DNA of 64,000 bases from Rubrobacter xylanophilus DSM 9941 (lineage in GTDB: Bacteria; Actinomycetota; Rubrobacteria; Rubrobacterales; Rubrobacteraceae). Below are positions 1 through 7,739 of the stretch, one piece after another; position 1 is the stretch's first letter; every line of letters begins with the position of its first letter. Made by a program: the position numbers and the translations under genes. The stretch is from contig NC_008148.1 of the NCBI RefSeq assembly GCF_000014185.1, forward strand, positions 2,956,001 through 3,020,000. Direction: 5' to 3'. Below the pieces are notes generated by a model that did not search any database, had not been told where the DNA came from, and saw only the letters and a program-made list of their open reading frames with translations.

Positions 1-626
1 GCCCCGGGGTCCGCCGCCTCCTCGGGCGGGGGCAGGGAGAGCGCAGGCACGGGCCAGACGGTCTCCCCGGCGACGCCGAGCGCCTCGCGGCTGGTCGCAA
101 GGACCTTCAGGTCCGGGCAGGCGCGCAGCAGGGCCTCGGCCAGCGCGGCGCACGCCCCGACCAGGTGCTCGCAGTTGTCCAGCACGAGGAGCGCGCCCCC
201 GGACCCCAGACGCTCGGCGCACGCCCCGACCAGCGAGCGCCCCGGCGCCTCGCGCACGCCCAACGCCCCGGCCACCGCCTGCTCCACCAGCCCGGGGTCC
301 GAGAGCGAGGCCAGCTCCACCCACCAGGCGCCCCCGAAGCCCCCCGCAGCCTCCCGCGCCGCCCGCAGCGCGAGCCGCGTCTTGCCGCATCCCCCCGGAC
401 CGGTGAGCGTGAGCAGCCGCGTGCCGGCGAGCAGCGCCCTCACCTCCGAGAGCTCCCGTTCGCGCCCGACGAAGCTGGAGGTCTCGGCGGGCAGGTTGCC
501 CCGGGGCGCCCGCGGAGCCTCCGCCTGCCCCCCGCCGCTCCCCACCACCCGGAGCGGAGAGGGGCCACCGCCTGCGGACGGGCGGCGGGGCGGGGAGGTT
601 TCGCCCCGGTCTCCTTCGTGTGCCAT
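1..626 (-). CDS. ATPase-type LuxR/SARP-like transcriptional regulator, N-terminal part (runs off the window)
   Basis: The reverse strand reads open from an ATG at 626 to the window edge, about 208 codons. After a Pro/Gly-rich tail of about 45 residues comes NLPAETSSFVGRERELSEV, the usual entry to the NB-ARC/STAND ATPase domain of large bacterial regulators. A Walker A motif (GPGGCGKTRLA) follows near residue 75 and a Walker B (LLVLDNCEHL) near residue 145, then SREALGVAGE. Family members couple this ATPase to C-terminal repeats and usually a LuxR helix-turn-helix; both would lie outside the window. No DNA-binding domain precedes the ATPase, which favours the LuxR-tailed type over SARP. The regulated genes are unknown. 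Confidence 0.85.
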   Translation of the reverse strand, partial: MAHEGDRGETSPPRRPSAGGGPSPLRVVGSGGGQAEAPRAPRGNLPAETSSFVGRERELSEVRALLAGTRLLTLTGPGGCGKTRLALRAAREAAGGFGGAWWVELASLSDPGLVEQAVAGALGVREAPGRSLVGACAERLGSGGALLVLDNCEHLVGACAALAEALLRACPDLKVLATSREALGVAGETVWPVPALSLPPPEEAADPG

Positions 627-663
627 GGCCTCTCCCGGCGCGCCTGCGCCGCCATTGTAGCGC

Positions 664-1593
664 TTATCTCAAGCTGCCCGCAGCCCCGCCCCCGCGCCTC
701 TTCGCGACGTAGCGCATGAGCCCGTCCACCAGCATCCAGTAGGCCCCGGCGAGCTCGTAGCTCGCGAGGTCTTCAGCGCCGGCGCCGGCGGCCCGGAGCT
801 CGGCGTTCCCCCTCTCCTCCAGCTCGGCGGCGATCCGCTCGCGGCTCAGGCCCCGCCGCATGCGCTCCTCGACAAAGGCGCTCCAGTCCCTGAGGCGCCG
901 CTCCAGCTCGGAGAGGTGGCGCTCCACGTCTTCGTAGGAGCCGAAGTGCGTGGGCCACAGGCTCCGCGGCGAGAGCGAGCGCACGAGGTCCAGGCTCCGC
1001 AGCCACGCCTCGATGTCCACCTCCGGCGGCGGGGTCGGCGGCCGGACGTAGGTGCAGCCGGGGAGCCTTATCCCGCCGACGTCCCCGGCGAAGAGCGCCC
1101 CCGAGTCCGGCTCCAGGTAGGCCAGGTGGTGGTAGGCGTGCCCCGGGGTGTAGTGCGCCTCCAGCACCCCGCCCGCGGCGGGCACCCGCTCCCCGCCCTC
1201 GAGCGCCACCATCCTCTCCTCCGGCACTGGGCGCACCTCTCCCCACAGCACGTCCATGTTCTCCCCGTAGATCCGTGAGGCGCTCCGCAGGAGCTTCGAG
1301 GGGTCGGCCATGTGCGGGTAGCCCACCCCGTGCACGTAGAAGGTCGCGTTCGGCAGCGCCTCCGTCAGGTGCCCGGAGGCCCCGGCGTGGTCCAGGTGGA
1401 TGTGGGTAAGAAAGACCTCCCCGACCTCCTCCGGGGCGACGCCGTGCTCCTTCAGGCCCCCGAGCAGGCTCTTCAGGCAGGTGGTGGGGCCCGTCTCCAC
1501 CAGCGCCGCCCGGCCGCCGTCGCCGAGCAGCAGGAAGGAGGCTATGGTGTGAGGGGTCTCCATGAAGTTCAGGTCTATGGTCTCTATCCTCAT
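664..1593 (-). CDS. MBL-fold metallo-hydrolase
   Basis: 309 aa. The metallo-beta-lactamase signature THIHLDH lies at residues 63-69, and the downstream His in TPGHAYHH and Asp in FAGDVGG complete a dinuclear metal site. The C-terminal part (about 210-300) is helical and charged, as in glyoxalase II-like and RNase Z-like hydrolases with a C-terminal dimer helix. Substrate cannot be told. The ATG start follows GGGAG at a reasonable distance. It is transcribed away from apgM, and a TATAAT on this strand lies 68-73 nt upstream of the start. It is cytoplasmic, with no signal sequence. Confidence 0.85.
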   Translation of the reverse strand: MRIETIDLNFMETPHTIASFLLLGDGGRAALVETGPTTCLKSLLGGLKEHGVAPEEVGEVFLTHIHLDHAGASGHLTEALPNATFYVHGVGYPHMADPSKLLRSASRIYGENMDVLWGEVRPVPEERMVALEGGERVPAAGGVLEAHYTPGHAYHHLAYLEPDSGALFAGDVGGIRLPGCTYVRPPTPPPEVDIEAWLRSLDLVRSLSPRSLWPTHFGSYEDVERHLSELERRLRDWSAFVEERMRRGLSRERIAAELEERGNAELRAAGAGAEDLASYELAGAYWMLVDGLMRYVAKRRGGGAAGSLR

Positions 1594-1659
1594 CCTCTGC
1601 GTCTCCCCTCGAAGACGGGTCGGTTCTCTCGGGCGCGGCGCCCGGGGCGCCGGCAGGGA

Positions 1660-1675
1660 GATTATACAGAGGGGG
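1660..1675 (-). promoter_or_regulatory. Putative promoter of the MBL hydrolase gene (TATAAT -10)
   Basis: Reading the minus strand there is a perfect TATAAT at 1666-1661, with only a weak -35 region 17 nt upstream. The whole block CCCCCTCTGTATAATC is repeated exactly in the promoter of the M23-like gene at 28833-28848. The expected start of transcription lies about 60 nt before the ATG at 1593. Confidence 0.5.
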
Positions 1676-1679
1676 CATC

Positions 1680-1688
1680 TGGTAGACT
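1680..1688 (+). promoter_or_regulatory. Putative extended -10 promoter of apgM
   Basis: TGG followed by TAGACT at 1683-1688 fits an extended -10 (TGnTAnnnT). There is no good -35. It would start transcription near 1695, just ahead of the GAGGAGG ribosome binding site at 1704-1710. Confidence 0.35.
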
Positions 1689-1715
1689 GCCAGGGCCGGA
1701 AGAGAGGAGGAAGGC

Positions 1716-2927
1716 TTGGATCTGGACCTTATGCGCGAGCTCTCGGTCAGGACCGACTCCAGGATAGTCCTGCTCGTTCTGGACGGGCTGGGCGGGCTCC
1801 CCATGGAGCCCGGCGGCAAGACGGAGCTCGAGGCCGCCGAGACCCCCCACCTGGACTCCCTCGCGGCCGCCTCGGACCTCGGGCTCTCGCGCCCCGTCGC
1901 CGCCGGGGTGAGCCCCGGGAGCGGCCCCGGGCACCTGGCCCTCTTCGGGTACGACCCCCTGCGCTACAGGGTCGGGCGCGGGGTCCTCAGCGCCCTCGGC
2001 GTCGGCTTCGAGCTGGGCAGAAACGACCTCGCCGCCCGCATCAACTTCGCCACGAAGGACGGGTCGGGCAGGATCTCCGACCGCAGGGCCGGCAGGATCC
2101 CCTCCGAGGAGGCCTCGCGGCTCGTGGACCTCCTCAACGAGCGCGTGCGCCTGGAGGGCGTCGAGACCTTCGTCGTCCACGAGAAGGAGCACCGGGCGGT
2201 CGTGGTCTTCCGGGGCGAGGGGCTCTCCGACGCCCTCACCGACACCGACCCCCAGCGCACCGGGCTCGAGCCCCTTCCCGTCGAGCCCGCCGACGGCTCC
2301 CCCGAGGCCAAGAGGAGCGCCGCGCTCGCCAACGCCTTCGTGCGGGAGGCCGACCGCGTCCTGGAGGGCCGCCACCCCAGGGCCAACACCGTGCTCCTGC
2401 GCGGCTTCGGCATGCACCCGGCGCTGCCCTCCTTCGAGGAGGTCTACGGGCTGCGGGCCGCCGCCATAGCCGCCTACCCAATGTACAAGGGCCTCGCCCG
2501 GCTGGCCGGGATGGAGCTCCTGCCGGAGGGCGAGGGGATAGCGGGCGAGATAGAGACCCTCCGGCGGAGCTGGCGGGACCACGACTTCTTCTTCGTCCAC
2601 GTAAAGCCCACAGATGCCGCGGGCGAGGACGGGGACTTCGAGCGCAAGGTCCGGATCATCGAGGAGGTGGACGGCCTGCTGCCCCGCATCCTACAGCTCG
2701 AGCCCGACGTCCTCGCGGTCACCGGGGACCACGCCACCCCCGCCAGGCTCAGGAGCCACTCCTGGCACGGCGTCCCCTTCCTGCTGCGCTCGCCCTACAC
2801 CCTGCCCACCGCGCGCTCCTTCGGCGAGCGCGCCTGCGCGGGCGGCTCCCTCGGCGTCTTCCCGGCGCAGGAGATAATGGGCTACCTCATGGGCCATGCC
2901 CTCAAGCTCAACCGCTACGGGGCGTAG
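1716..2927 (+). CDS. apgM: 2,3-bisphosphoglycerate-independent phosphoglycerate mutase, archaeal ApgM type
   Basis: 403 aa. It interconverts 3- and 2-phosphoglycerate in glycolysis and gluconeogenesis, in the cytoplasm. The alkaline-phosphatase-superfamily metal site appears as VLDGLGG (about 21-27) and TGDHATPA near residue 335; the catalytic serine region [18 protein letters not shown] spans about 64-81. The length matches the archaeal-type family, not the roughly 510-aa GpmI. The start is TTG at 1716 because GAGGAGG sits 5 nt upstream. The last 32 nt overlap the uracil-DNA glycosylase gene, so the two are probably translationally coupled. Confidence 0.93.
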   Translation: MDLDLMRELSVRTDSRIVLLVLDGLGGLPMEPGGKTELEAAETPHLDSLAAASDLGLSRPVAAGVSPGSGPGHLALFGYDPLRYRVGRGVLSALGVGFELGRNDLAARINFATKDGSGRISDRRAGRIPSEEASRLVDLLNERVRLEGVETFVVHEKEHRAVVVFRGEGLSDALTDTDPQRTGLEPLPVEPADGSPEAKRSAALANAFVREADRVLEGRHPRANTVLLRGFGMHPALPSFEEVYGLRAAAIAAYPMYKGLARLAGMELLPEGEGIAGEIETLRRSWRDHDFFFVHVKPTDAAGEDGDFERKVRIIEEVDGLLPRILQLEPDVLAVTGDHATPARLRSHSWHGVPFLLRSPYTLPTARSFGERACAGGSLGVFPAQEIMGYLMGHALKLNRYGA

Positions 2928-3582
2928 CCTCGCCGCGCTGGAGCGGGAGGTGGTCTCCTGCCGCCGCTGCCCGCGCCTGGTCGCCTGGCGGGAGGAGGTC
3001 GCCCGCACAAAGCGCGCCGCCTACGCCTCCGAGACCTACTGGGGCCGCCCGGTGCCAGGCTTCGGCGACCCGGCGGCGCGCGTCGTCATCCTGGGCCTCG
3101 CCCCCGCCGCCCACGGCGCCAACCGCACCGGGCGCTTCTTCACCGGCGACCGCTCCGGGGACTTCCTCTTCGCCGCCCTCCACCGCGCCGGCTTCGCGAG
3201 CATGCCGACCTCGCGCAGCACAGACGACGGGCTCAGGCTGGAGGGCGCCTGGATCACGGCGGCCGTCCGCTGCGCCCCGCCGCAGAACCGCCCCACGCCG
3301 CAGGAGCGCGACGCCTGCCTCCCCTACGCCGCCCGCGAGCTGGAGCTGCTCGCACCCCGCGCCGTGGTGTGCCTCGGGGCCTTCGCCTGGGACGCCGCGC
3401 TCCGCATCCTCGGCGTGCGCCCGAAGCCCCGCTTCGGCCACGGCGCCGAGCACCGGGCGGGCAACCTCACCCTCCTCGGCTGCTACCACCCCTCGCAGCA
3501 GAACACCTTCACCGGCGTCCTCACCCCTCCCATGCTGGACGCGGTGCTGCTGCGGGCCAGGGAACTGGCCCGCGAACGTTAG
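2896..3582 (+). CDS. Uracil-DNA glycosylase, family 5 (UdgB type)
   Basis: 228 aa. It removes uracil (and in this family other deaminated bases) from DNA, the first step of base excision repair. CRRC near residue 21 and later cysteines are the expected 4Fe-4S ligands. [14 protein letters not shown] (about 68-81) is the family 5 version of motif 1, with Ala in place of the catalytic Asp/Asn of other families. [12 protein letters not shown] near the C terminus is motif 3. The ATG at 2896 lies inside the end of apgM, and no strong ribosome binding site is seen, consistent with coupling. UdgB suits a thermophile, where cytosine deamination is fast. Confidence 0.93.
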   Translation: MPSSSTATGRSLAALEREVVSCRRCPRLVAWREEVARTKRAAYASETYWGRPVPGFGDPAARVVILGLAPAAHGANRTGRFFTGDRSGDFLFAALHRAGFASMPTSRSTDDGLRLEGAWITAAVRCAPPQNRPTPQERDACLPYAARELELLAPRAVVCLGAFAWDAALRILGVRPKPRFGHGAEHRAGNLTLLGCYHPSQQNTFTGVLTPPMLDAVLLRARELARER

Positions 3583-3587
3583 GTAGA

Positions 3588-4109
3588 ATGGGCCCCGTTT
3601 TGGAAGCCACCCGCAAGACAGCCCGCAGGGCGGCCTGGCTCGCCCTCCTGCTGGGGGCGCTGCTCCTGGCCGGTGCCTGCTCGGAGGAGGGCGGCGCCTC
3701 CGGCGGAGACCGCGCCCACCACCCCGAGAGCGCCCGGGAGCGCACCTCCGGCCTCGAGAGGACCGCGCCCCCGGCCACTACGCCGGGGCTCGAGATCACC
3801 GGGGAGAGCACCTCTCCGGGCGTCCCGCGAGACGGCTCTCGGGTGGTGCTGCGCCTCGAGGGCGAGGAGGGGACCCGCTTCTCCGGCCTCTGCGACGTCG
3901 GCGGCCAGCAGAGCGTGCTGAGCGGGGAGGTGCCCAGGCGCTACACCTTCGACCTCGACGGCCTGCCCCTCTCCTGCAGGATACAGAAGCGGGGCGGCGG
4001 GCAGGGCACCCTCCGGGTCGTACTCCTCGCCAACGGCACCACCCGCTCCGTGCAGCAGACCAACGCCCCGGAGGGGACCATCAGGATCTCCTACCAGGGC
4101 GGCGCGTAG
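3588..4109 (+). CDS. Putative lipoprotein of unknown function
   Basis: 173 aa. Positive residues, a hydrophobic stretch of Leu/Ala and then AGACSEE near residues 26-32 look like a signal peptide II with cleavage before Cys, although position -3 is Ala and not the usual Leu. The next 40 residues are Pro/Thr/Glu-rich as in a tether. The C-terminal half is a compact beta-rich segment with two cysteines (SGLCDVGG and LPLSCRIQKR) that could pair outside the cell. I do not recognise the family. The ATG at 3588 is 5 nt after the stop of the glycosylase gene. A TAGAAT lies directly over the start, so a TTG at 3600 is a possible alternative. Confidence 0.6.
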   Translation: MGPVLEATRKTARRAAWLALLLGALLLAGACSEEGGASGGDRAHHPESARERTSGLERTAPPATTPGLEITGESTSPGVPRDGSRVVLRLEGEEGTRFSGLCDVGGQQSVLSGEVPRRYTFDLDGLPLSCRIQKRGGGQGTLRVVLLANGTTRSVQQTNAPEGTIRISYQGGA

Positions 4110-4121
4110 GGGAGAGGCGCT

Positions 4122-4150
4122 TTGGAAGAGGGGCCCTCCGCCGCTAAAAT
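4122..4150 (+). promoter_or_regulatory. Sigma-70-type promoter of the HD protein/ddl/mscS genes
   Basis: TTGGAA at 4122-4127, a 17-nt spacer and TAAAAT at 4145-4150. It is the only good hexamer pair in the 92-nt gap before the GTG at 4202 and probably drives the three tightly spaced genes that follow. Confidence 0.6.
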
Positions 4151-4201
4151 ACCCGGCTGTACCCCGCGCGGGCGGCCCGAAAGGCGAGACGGGGAGGTCT
4201 G

Positions 4202-4771
4202 GTGAACCGGGAAGAGGCGTGGAGGCTCTTGTGCGAGTGGACCCAGAGCGAGTCCCTCCGCAAGCACATGCTCGCGGTCGAGGCGGCGATGCGCGCCTAC
4301 GCCCGCCGCTTCGGCGAGGACGAGGAGAAGTGGGGGATAACCGGGCTCCTGCACGACATGGACTACGAGCGGCATCCCTCCCCGCAGGAGCACCCCAGGG
4401 TGGGGGTGGCGGAGCTGGAGCGGCTGGGTTACCCCGAGGACGTGCGGCGGGCGATCCTCAGCCACGCCGACTACCTGGACGTCCCCCGCGAGACCCTCAT
4501 GGAGAAGACCCTGTACGCGGTGGACGAGCTCTCGGGCTTCATAACCGCGGTGGCCCTCATGCGGCCCGACCGGCTGGAGGGCCTCAGGGCCAAGAGCGTC
4601 CGCAAGAAGATGAAGCAGAAGTCCTTCGCCGCCGGCGTGAGCCGGGAGGACATAGTGCGGGGCGCGGAGGAGCTCGGCGTGGACCTCAACGAGCACATAG
4701 AGTTCGTCGCCGCCGCGCTGCGGGAGCGCGCCGAAGAGCTGGGCCTCGCCCCGGAGAGGACGCGGAGATAA
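4202..4771 (+). CDS. HD-domain phosphohydrolase-like protein
   Basis: 189 aa. The HD-superfamily metal ligands are visible: His22 (RKHMLAVE), His51-Asp52 (GLLHDMDYE) and a late Asp in YAVDELSGF. Family members hydrolyse nucleotides or phosphate esters; the substrate of this HDIG-like subgroup is unknown. The start is GTG with GGGGAGG upstream. Ddl begins 5 nt after the stop, so the two share a transcript from the promoter at 4122. Confidence 0.85.
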   Translation: MNREEAWRLLCEWTQSESLRKHMLAVEAAMRAYARRFGEDEEKWGITGLLHDMDYERHPSPQEHPRVGVAELERLGYPEDVRRAILSHADYLDVPRETLMEKTLYAVDELSGFITAVALMRPDRLEGLRAKSVRKKMKQKSFAAGVSREDIVRGAEELGVDLNEHIEFVAAALRERAEELGLAPERTRR

Positions 4772-4776
4772 AAGCC

Positions 4777-5832
4777 GTGTACCGGGTGATGGTGGTCTTC
4801 GGCGGGCGCAGCGGGGAGCACGAGGTCTCCCTGGCCTCCGCCCGCTCGGTCATGGAGGGGCTGAGAAAGGCCGGGCACGAGGTGGTGCCCGTGGGGATAA
4901 CCCGCGAGGGACGCTGGCTCGCGGGCGAGGACCCCCTGCGCGAGCTGGAGGCCGCGGCCGGCGGAAACGCCGGCTCCCCATCCGGTCCCCCCGCGCTCGC
5001 CGCCCACCGCCCGCCCGCCGAGCTGGAGAGCGTGGACGTGGTCTTCCCGGTGCTGCACGGCCCCTACGGGGAGGACGGGACCATCCAGGGCCTGCTCGAG
5101 CTCGCGGACATCCCGTACGTCGGGGCCGGGGTGCTCGCGAGCGCGGTGGGGATGGACAAGATCACGATGAAAAAGGTCTTCGCCCACCACGGCCTGCCGC
5201 AGGTGCGGTGGGTAGAGCTCACGCGCAGGAGGTGGCAGGAGCGCAGAAAAGAGCTGCTCCGGGAGGTGGAGGAGGAGCTCGGCTTCCCCTGCTTCGTCAA
5301 GCCCTCCAATCTGGGCTCCAGCGTCGGCATAAGCAGGGCCGCGGAGCCCGGGGAGCTCGCGGCGGCGCTCGACGCGGCGGCGGCGCTCGACCGGCGCATC
5401 ATCGTGGAGGCTGGGGTGGACGCCCGGGAGGTGGAGGTCTCCGTGCTCGGCAACGAGGCGCCGGAGGTCTCGGTGCCGGGGGAGATCCTGATCCGGAAGG
5501 GCGACTTCTACGACTACGAGGCCAAGTACTCCGAGGGCGGGATGGAGCTCGAGGCCCCCGCCGACCTCCCGCAGGAGACGGCGGGCGAGATCCGGCGCAT
5601 CGCCCGGACGGCCTTCGAGGCCATAGACGCCGCCGGGATGGCCCGCGTGGACTTCTTCCTCGAGCGCAGGACGGGCCGGGTGCTGCTCAACGAGATCAAC
5701 ACCATCCCCGGCTTCACGGCCACCAGCGTCTACTCGCGGCTGTGGGAGGCGAGCGGCCTGCCCTACGAGCGGCTCCTGGAGCGGCTCATAGAGCTGGCGC
5801 TCGAGCGCCACGCCGAGAAGAAGCGGCGCTGA
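4777..5832 (+). CDS. ddl: D-alanine--D-alanine ligase
   Basis: 351 aa. It makes D-Ala-D-Ala from two D-alanines and ATP for peptidoglycan precursors in the cytoplasm. FGGRSGEHEVSLASA (residues 8-22) is the N-terminal signature; ATP-grasp elements include FPCFVKPSNLGSSVGI and LNEINTIPGFTATS. The omega loop reads YDYEAKY, with Tyr at the position that gives D-Ala rather than D-lactate specificity. GTG 4777 was chosen because GGAG lies 9 nt upstream; ATG 4789 is an alternative. The stop TGA overlaps the ATG of the next gene (TGATG). Confidence 0.93.
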   Translation: MYRVMVVFGGRSGEHEVSLASARSVMEGLRKAGHEVVPVGITREGRWLAGEDPLRELEAAAGGNAGSPSGPPALAAHRPPAELESVDVVFPVLHGPYGEDGTIQGLLELADIPYVGAGVLASAVGMDKITMKKVFAHHGLPQVRWVELTRRRWQERRKELLREVEEELGFPCFVKPSNLGSSVGISRAAEPGELAAALDAAAALDRRIIVEAGVDAREVEVSVLGNEAPEVSVPGEILIRKGDFYDYEAKYSEGGMELEAPADLPQETAGEIRRIARTAFEAIDAAGMARVDFFLERRTGRVLLNEINTIPGFTATSVYSRLWEASGLPYERLLERLIELALERHAEKKRR

Positions 5833-6827
5833 TGCTCCAGGAGCGCACCGGCGAAGAGGAGACCACCGGCCTCGGCGGGGCCGTCCAGGACGTAAGCCGG
5901 GGGACCCAGAGGGAGCTCGGCCCGGTCGCCGACTTCTTCGACCGGATCTACGACTACCTAACCAGCACGGAGTTCCTGGTCAAGCTCATAGCCGCCCTCG
6001 CCGTGATCCTGGCCGGGGTGTTTCTGTACCGGGTGCTGACCCACGGCGTGCCCCGCGTTCTGCGCTGGCGGCGCGACCGGGCCGGCAGGCTCGACGCCGA
6101 GGCGGTCGCCAGGATCAAACGCCAGGACACCGCGATAACCCTCATACGCAACGCGCTGCGCTACATCGTCTTCACGGTGGTGGCGCTCTTCGTGATCAGC
6201 ATCTTCATCGGGAACCCGCTCCCGGCGACCGCGGGCGCCACCATCATCGCGGCCGTGCTGGGCTTCGGGGCGCAGAGCTTCCTGCGCGACGTGATCGCCG
6301 GCTTCTCCATCATCTTCGAGGGCCAGTACGCCGTGGGGGACTTCATCGAGGTGCACCCCCCGCAGGGGGTCTCGGGCATAGTGGAGGAGCTGGGGCTGAG
6401 GATGACCAAGCTCCGCACGCTCTCCGGCGAGCTGGTGTTCATCCCGAACGGGGCGATGACCGGGGTGACCAACTACGTCTCGGGCCAGCAGCGCTTCAAC
6501 GTGGAGGTGCAGCTCTCGGACCCGGAGGCGGTCTCGCGGGTGCTGGCGGTGCTGGGGGAGGCCGCAGAACTCTACGTCCGCCCGCCGCGCCTCGTGGACC
6601 GGGAGGAGAGCGCGGGCCGGACCCGGCTGCGGATACAGGCCGGGGTCCTGCCCTCCATGGGGTGGCTGGTGGAGGAGAACCTCGTCTCCCGCATAAAGGC
6701 CGCCGCCGGCGAGGAGGCGCTCGCCGCCGACCCCCTGATCTACAAGGTGGACCAGGCCAACCTGCAGAGGATCCGGCAGCTGATCCCGGAGACCGGCGAG
6801 CAGGCGCTCAGAGACAAGCCGCTCTAG
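5832..6827 (+). CDS. Small-conductance mechanosensitive channel, MscS family
   Basis: 331 aa. A cytoplasmic N-terminal tail of about 45 residues is followed by TM helices near 48-68 and 103-125, then the pore-lining TM3 region with its Ala/Gly pattern (ATIIAAVLGFGAQSFLRD) and the beta-domain start GQYAVGDFIEV. IPNGAMTGVTNY matches the conserved MscS beta-domain motif. Such channels open under membrane tension and release solutes on hypo-osmotic shock, which fits a cell that stores trehalose. Its ATG overlaps the ddl stop by one base. The 3' end overlaps the convergent Lon-domain gene by 4 nt. Confidence 0.9.
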   Translation: MLQERTGEEETTGLGGAVQDVSRGTQRELGPVADFFDRIYDYLTSTEFLVKLIAALAVILAGVFLYRVLTHGVPRVLRWRRDRAGRLDAEAVARIKRQDTAITLIRNALRYIVFTVVALFVISIFIGNPLPATAGATIIAAVLGFGAQSFLRDVIAGFSIIFEGQYAVGDFIEVHPPQGVSGIVEELGLRMTKLRTLSGELVFIPNGAMTGVTNYVSGQQRFNVEVQLSDPEAVSRVLAVLGEAAELYVRPPRLVDREESAGRTRLRIQAGVLPSMGWLVEENLVSRIKAAAGEEALAADPLIYKVDQANLQRIRQLIPETGEQALRDKPL

Positions 6828-7471
6828 CCCTCCTCCCGCCCCTCGGGCGGCCGCCAGCCCCGCAGATACCCGTTGGTCTCGGCCTTCTCCCGGAGCCTGC
6901 GCTCCCGCTCCAGCTTCGCGGCGGCCGCGGAGAGCAGCTCCCGCAGCCTCTCCAGCCGCCGCCGCTCCGAGCCCAGCTCCAGTATCTCCTGCCGGGTCTC
7001 GAGGTCGAAGTCTATGCGCCCCGCTATGGCGAACGAGAGGTTCCTGTAGGGCGGCTGTATCTCGATGTCCACCGAGCCCTCGGTTGCCGCAGCGACCACC
7101 CGCTCCAAAAGCGCGATGCACTCCTCGGCGAGCCCGCCCACGTCCTCCTCGGGCTCTTCGTCCTCCAGGTACTCCACCTCCCCGACGTAGTAGGGCCTGC
7201 CGGCGAGTATGCTGCGCAACCGGAAGCGGCGCGACCCCTCCACCAGGATGAGCATCCTCCCGTCCTCGAAGCGCCGGACGAGCTCGACGATCCGGGCCGT
7301 GCAGCCGACCTCCCGGGTGCCGGACTCGTCGGAGAGGACCATCCCGAACTCGGAGCCCCGCTCGAGGCACTCGTTGACCATCTGCTTGTAGCGCTCCTCG
7401 AAGATGTGCAGCGCCTGGGGCGCGCCCGGCATGAGCACGATGTTCAGCGGGAACAGCGGTATGTCGGCCAC
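6824..7471 (-). CDS. Lon N-terminal (substrate-binding) domain protein
   Basis: 215 aa. The start matches the N-terminal domain of Lon protease (DIPLFPLNIVLMPG, HIFEERYKQMV). There is no AAA+ or Ser-Lys protease domain, so it is one of the free-standing LON-domain proteins whose role is not settled; peptide or unfolded-protein binding is likely. A charged coiled-coil-like tail covers about 165-205. I chose GTG 7471 because AGGAGG ends 6 nt before it; the GTG at 7477 abuts the ribosome binding site. It lies downstream of the terminator at 7529-7569 and so is probably a separate unit from the respiratory operon. Confidence 0.85.
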   Translation of the reverse strand: MADIPLFPLNIVLMPGAPQALHIFEERYKQMVNECLERGSEFGMVLSDESGTREVGCTARIVELVRRFEDGRMLILVEGSRRFRLRSILAGRPYYVGEVEYLEDEEPEEDVGGLAEECIALLERVVAAATEGSVDIEIQPPYRNLSFAIAGRIDFDLETRQEILELGSERRRLERLRELLSAAAAKLERERRLREKAETNGYLRGWRPPEGREEG

Positions 7472-7528
7472 GGGCACCCTCCTTCCGTCCTTCCGAGAGA
7501 TTCTAGCCCCGGACCGCCCGGCGCGCCG

Positions 7529-7569
7529 GAAAAACGGCGGGGGCGGCGGGCCGGCCCGCCGCCCCCGCC
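7529..7569 (-). terminator. Intrinsic terminator of the bc/bd-like respiratory operon
   Basis: A 34-nt perfect GC palindrome (7536-7569, 17 bp per arm) lies 16 nt beyond the stop of the 50-aa gene. On the minus strand it is followed by G and then five T. The arms have no spacer, so a few central pairs must open to form the loop. Confidence 0.85.
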
Positions 7570-7585
7570 CGAGGAGAAGCCCCTG

Positions 7586-7738
7586 CTACTCCTCCTTGCT
7601 GATCCAGTAGGTAAACAGCAGCGCGGTGGTGTAGATCGCTATTATGAGCACGAACCCGGCGAAGAACCGGAAGAGGCCGACCCCGGTGGGGTTCCCGGTG
7701 GTCTGCGCCTGCAGCAGGAGCAGGGCCAGCTCGTGCAC
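7586..7738 (-). CDS. 50-aa single-TM protein, likely small subunit of the respiratory complex
   Basis: 50 aa from GTG 7738 to TAG 7586. The first 20 residues are mildly hydrophobic with QAQTTGNPTGVG; about 22-43 (LFRFFAGFVLIIAIYTTALL) is a strong membrane helix, ending TYWISKEE. Its start lies one base after the stop of the CydA-like gene and it is the last gene before the terminator, so it is co-transcribed and probably coupled. Size and position recall CydX, CcoQ and the small b6f subunits, but I see no sequence match to any of them. The accessory-subunit role is inferred from context only. Confidence 0.75.
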   Translation of the reverse strand: MHELALLLLQAQTTGNPTGVGLFRFFAGFVLIIAIYTTALLFTYWISKEE

Positions 7739-7739
7739 C

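Noticed and set aside
1962-2927. Many long open frames opposite or out of phase with clear genes, some over 500 codons
   Set aside because: In DNA this rich in GC stop codons are rare, so long shadow frames are expected. Their translations are Arg/Gly/Pro/Ala-rich without motifs, while the other frame matches known families.
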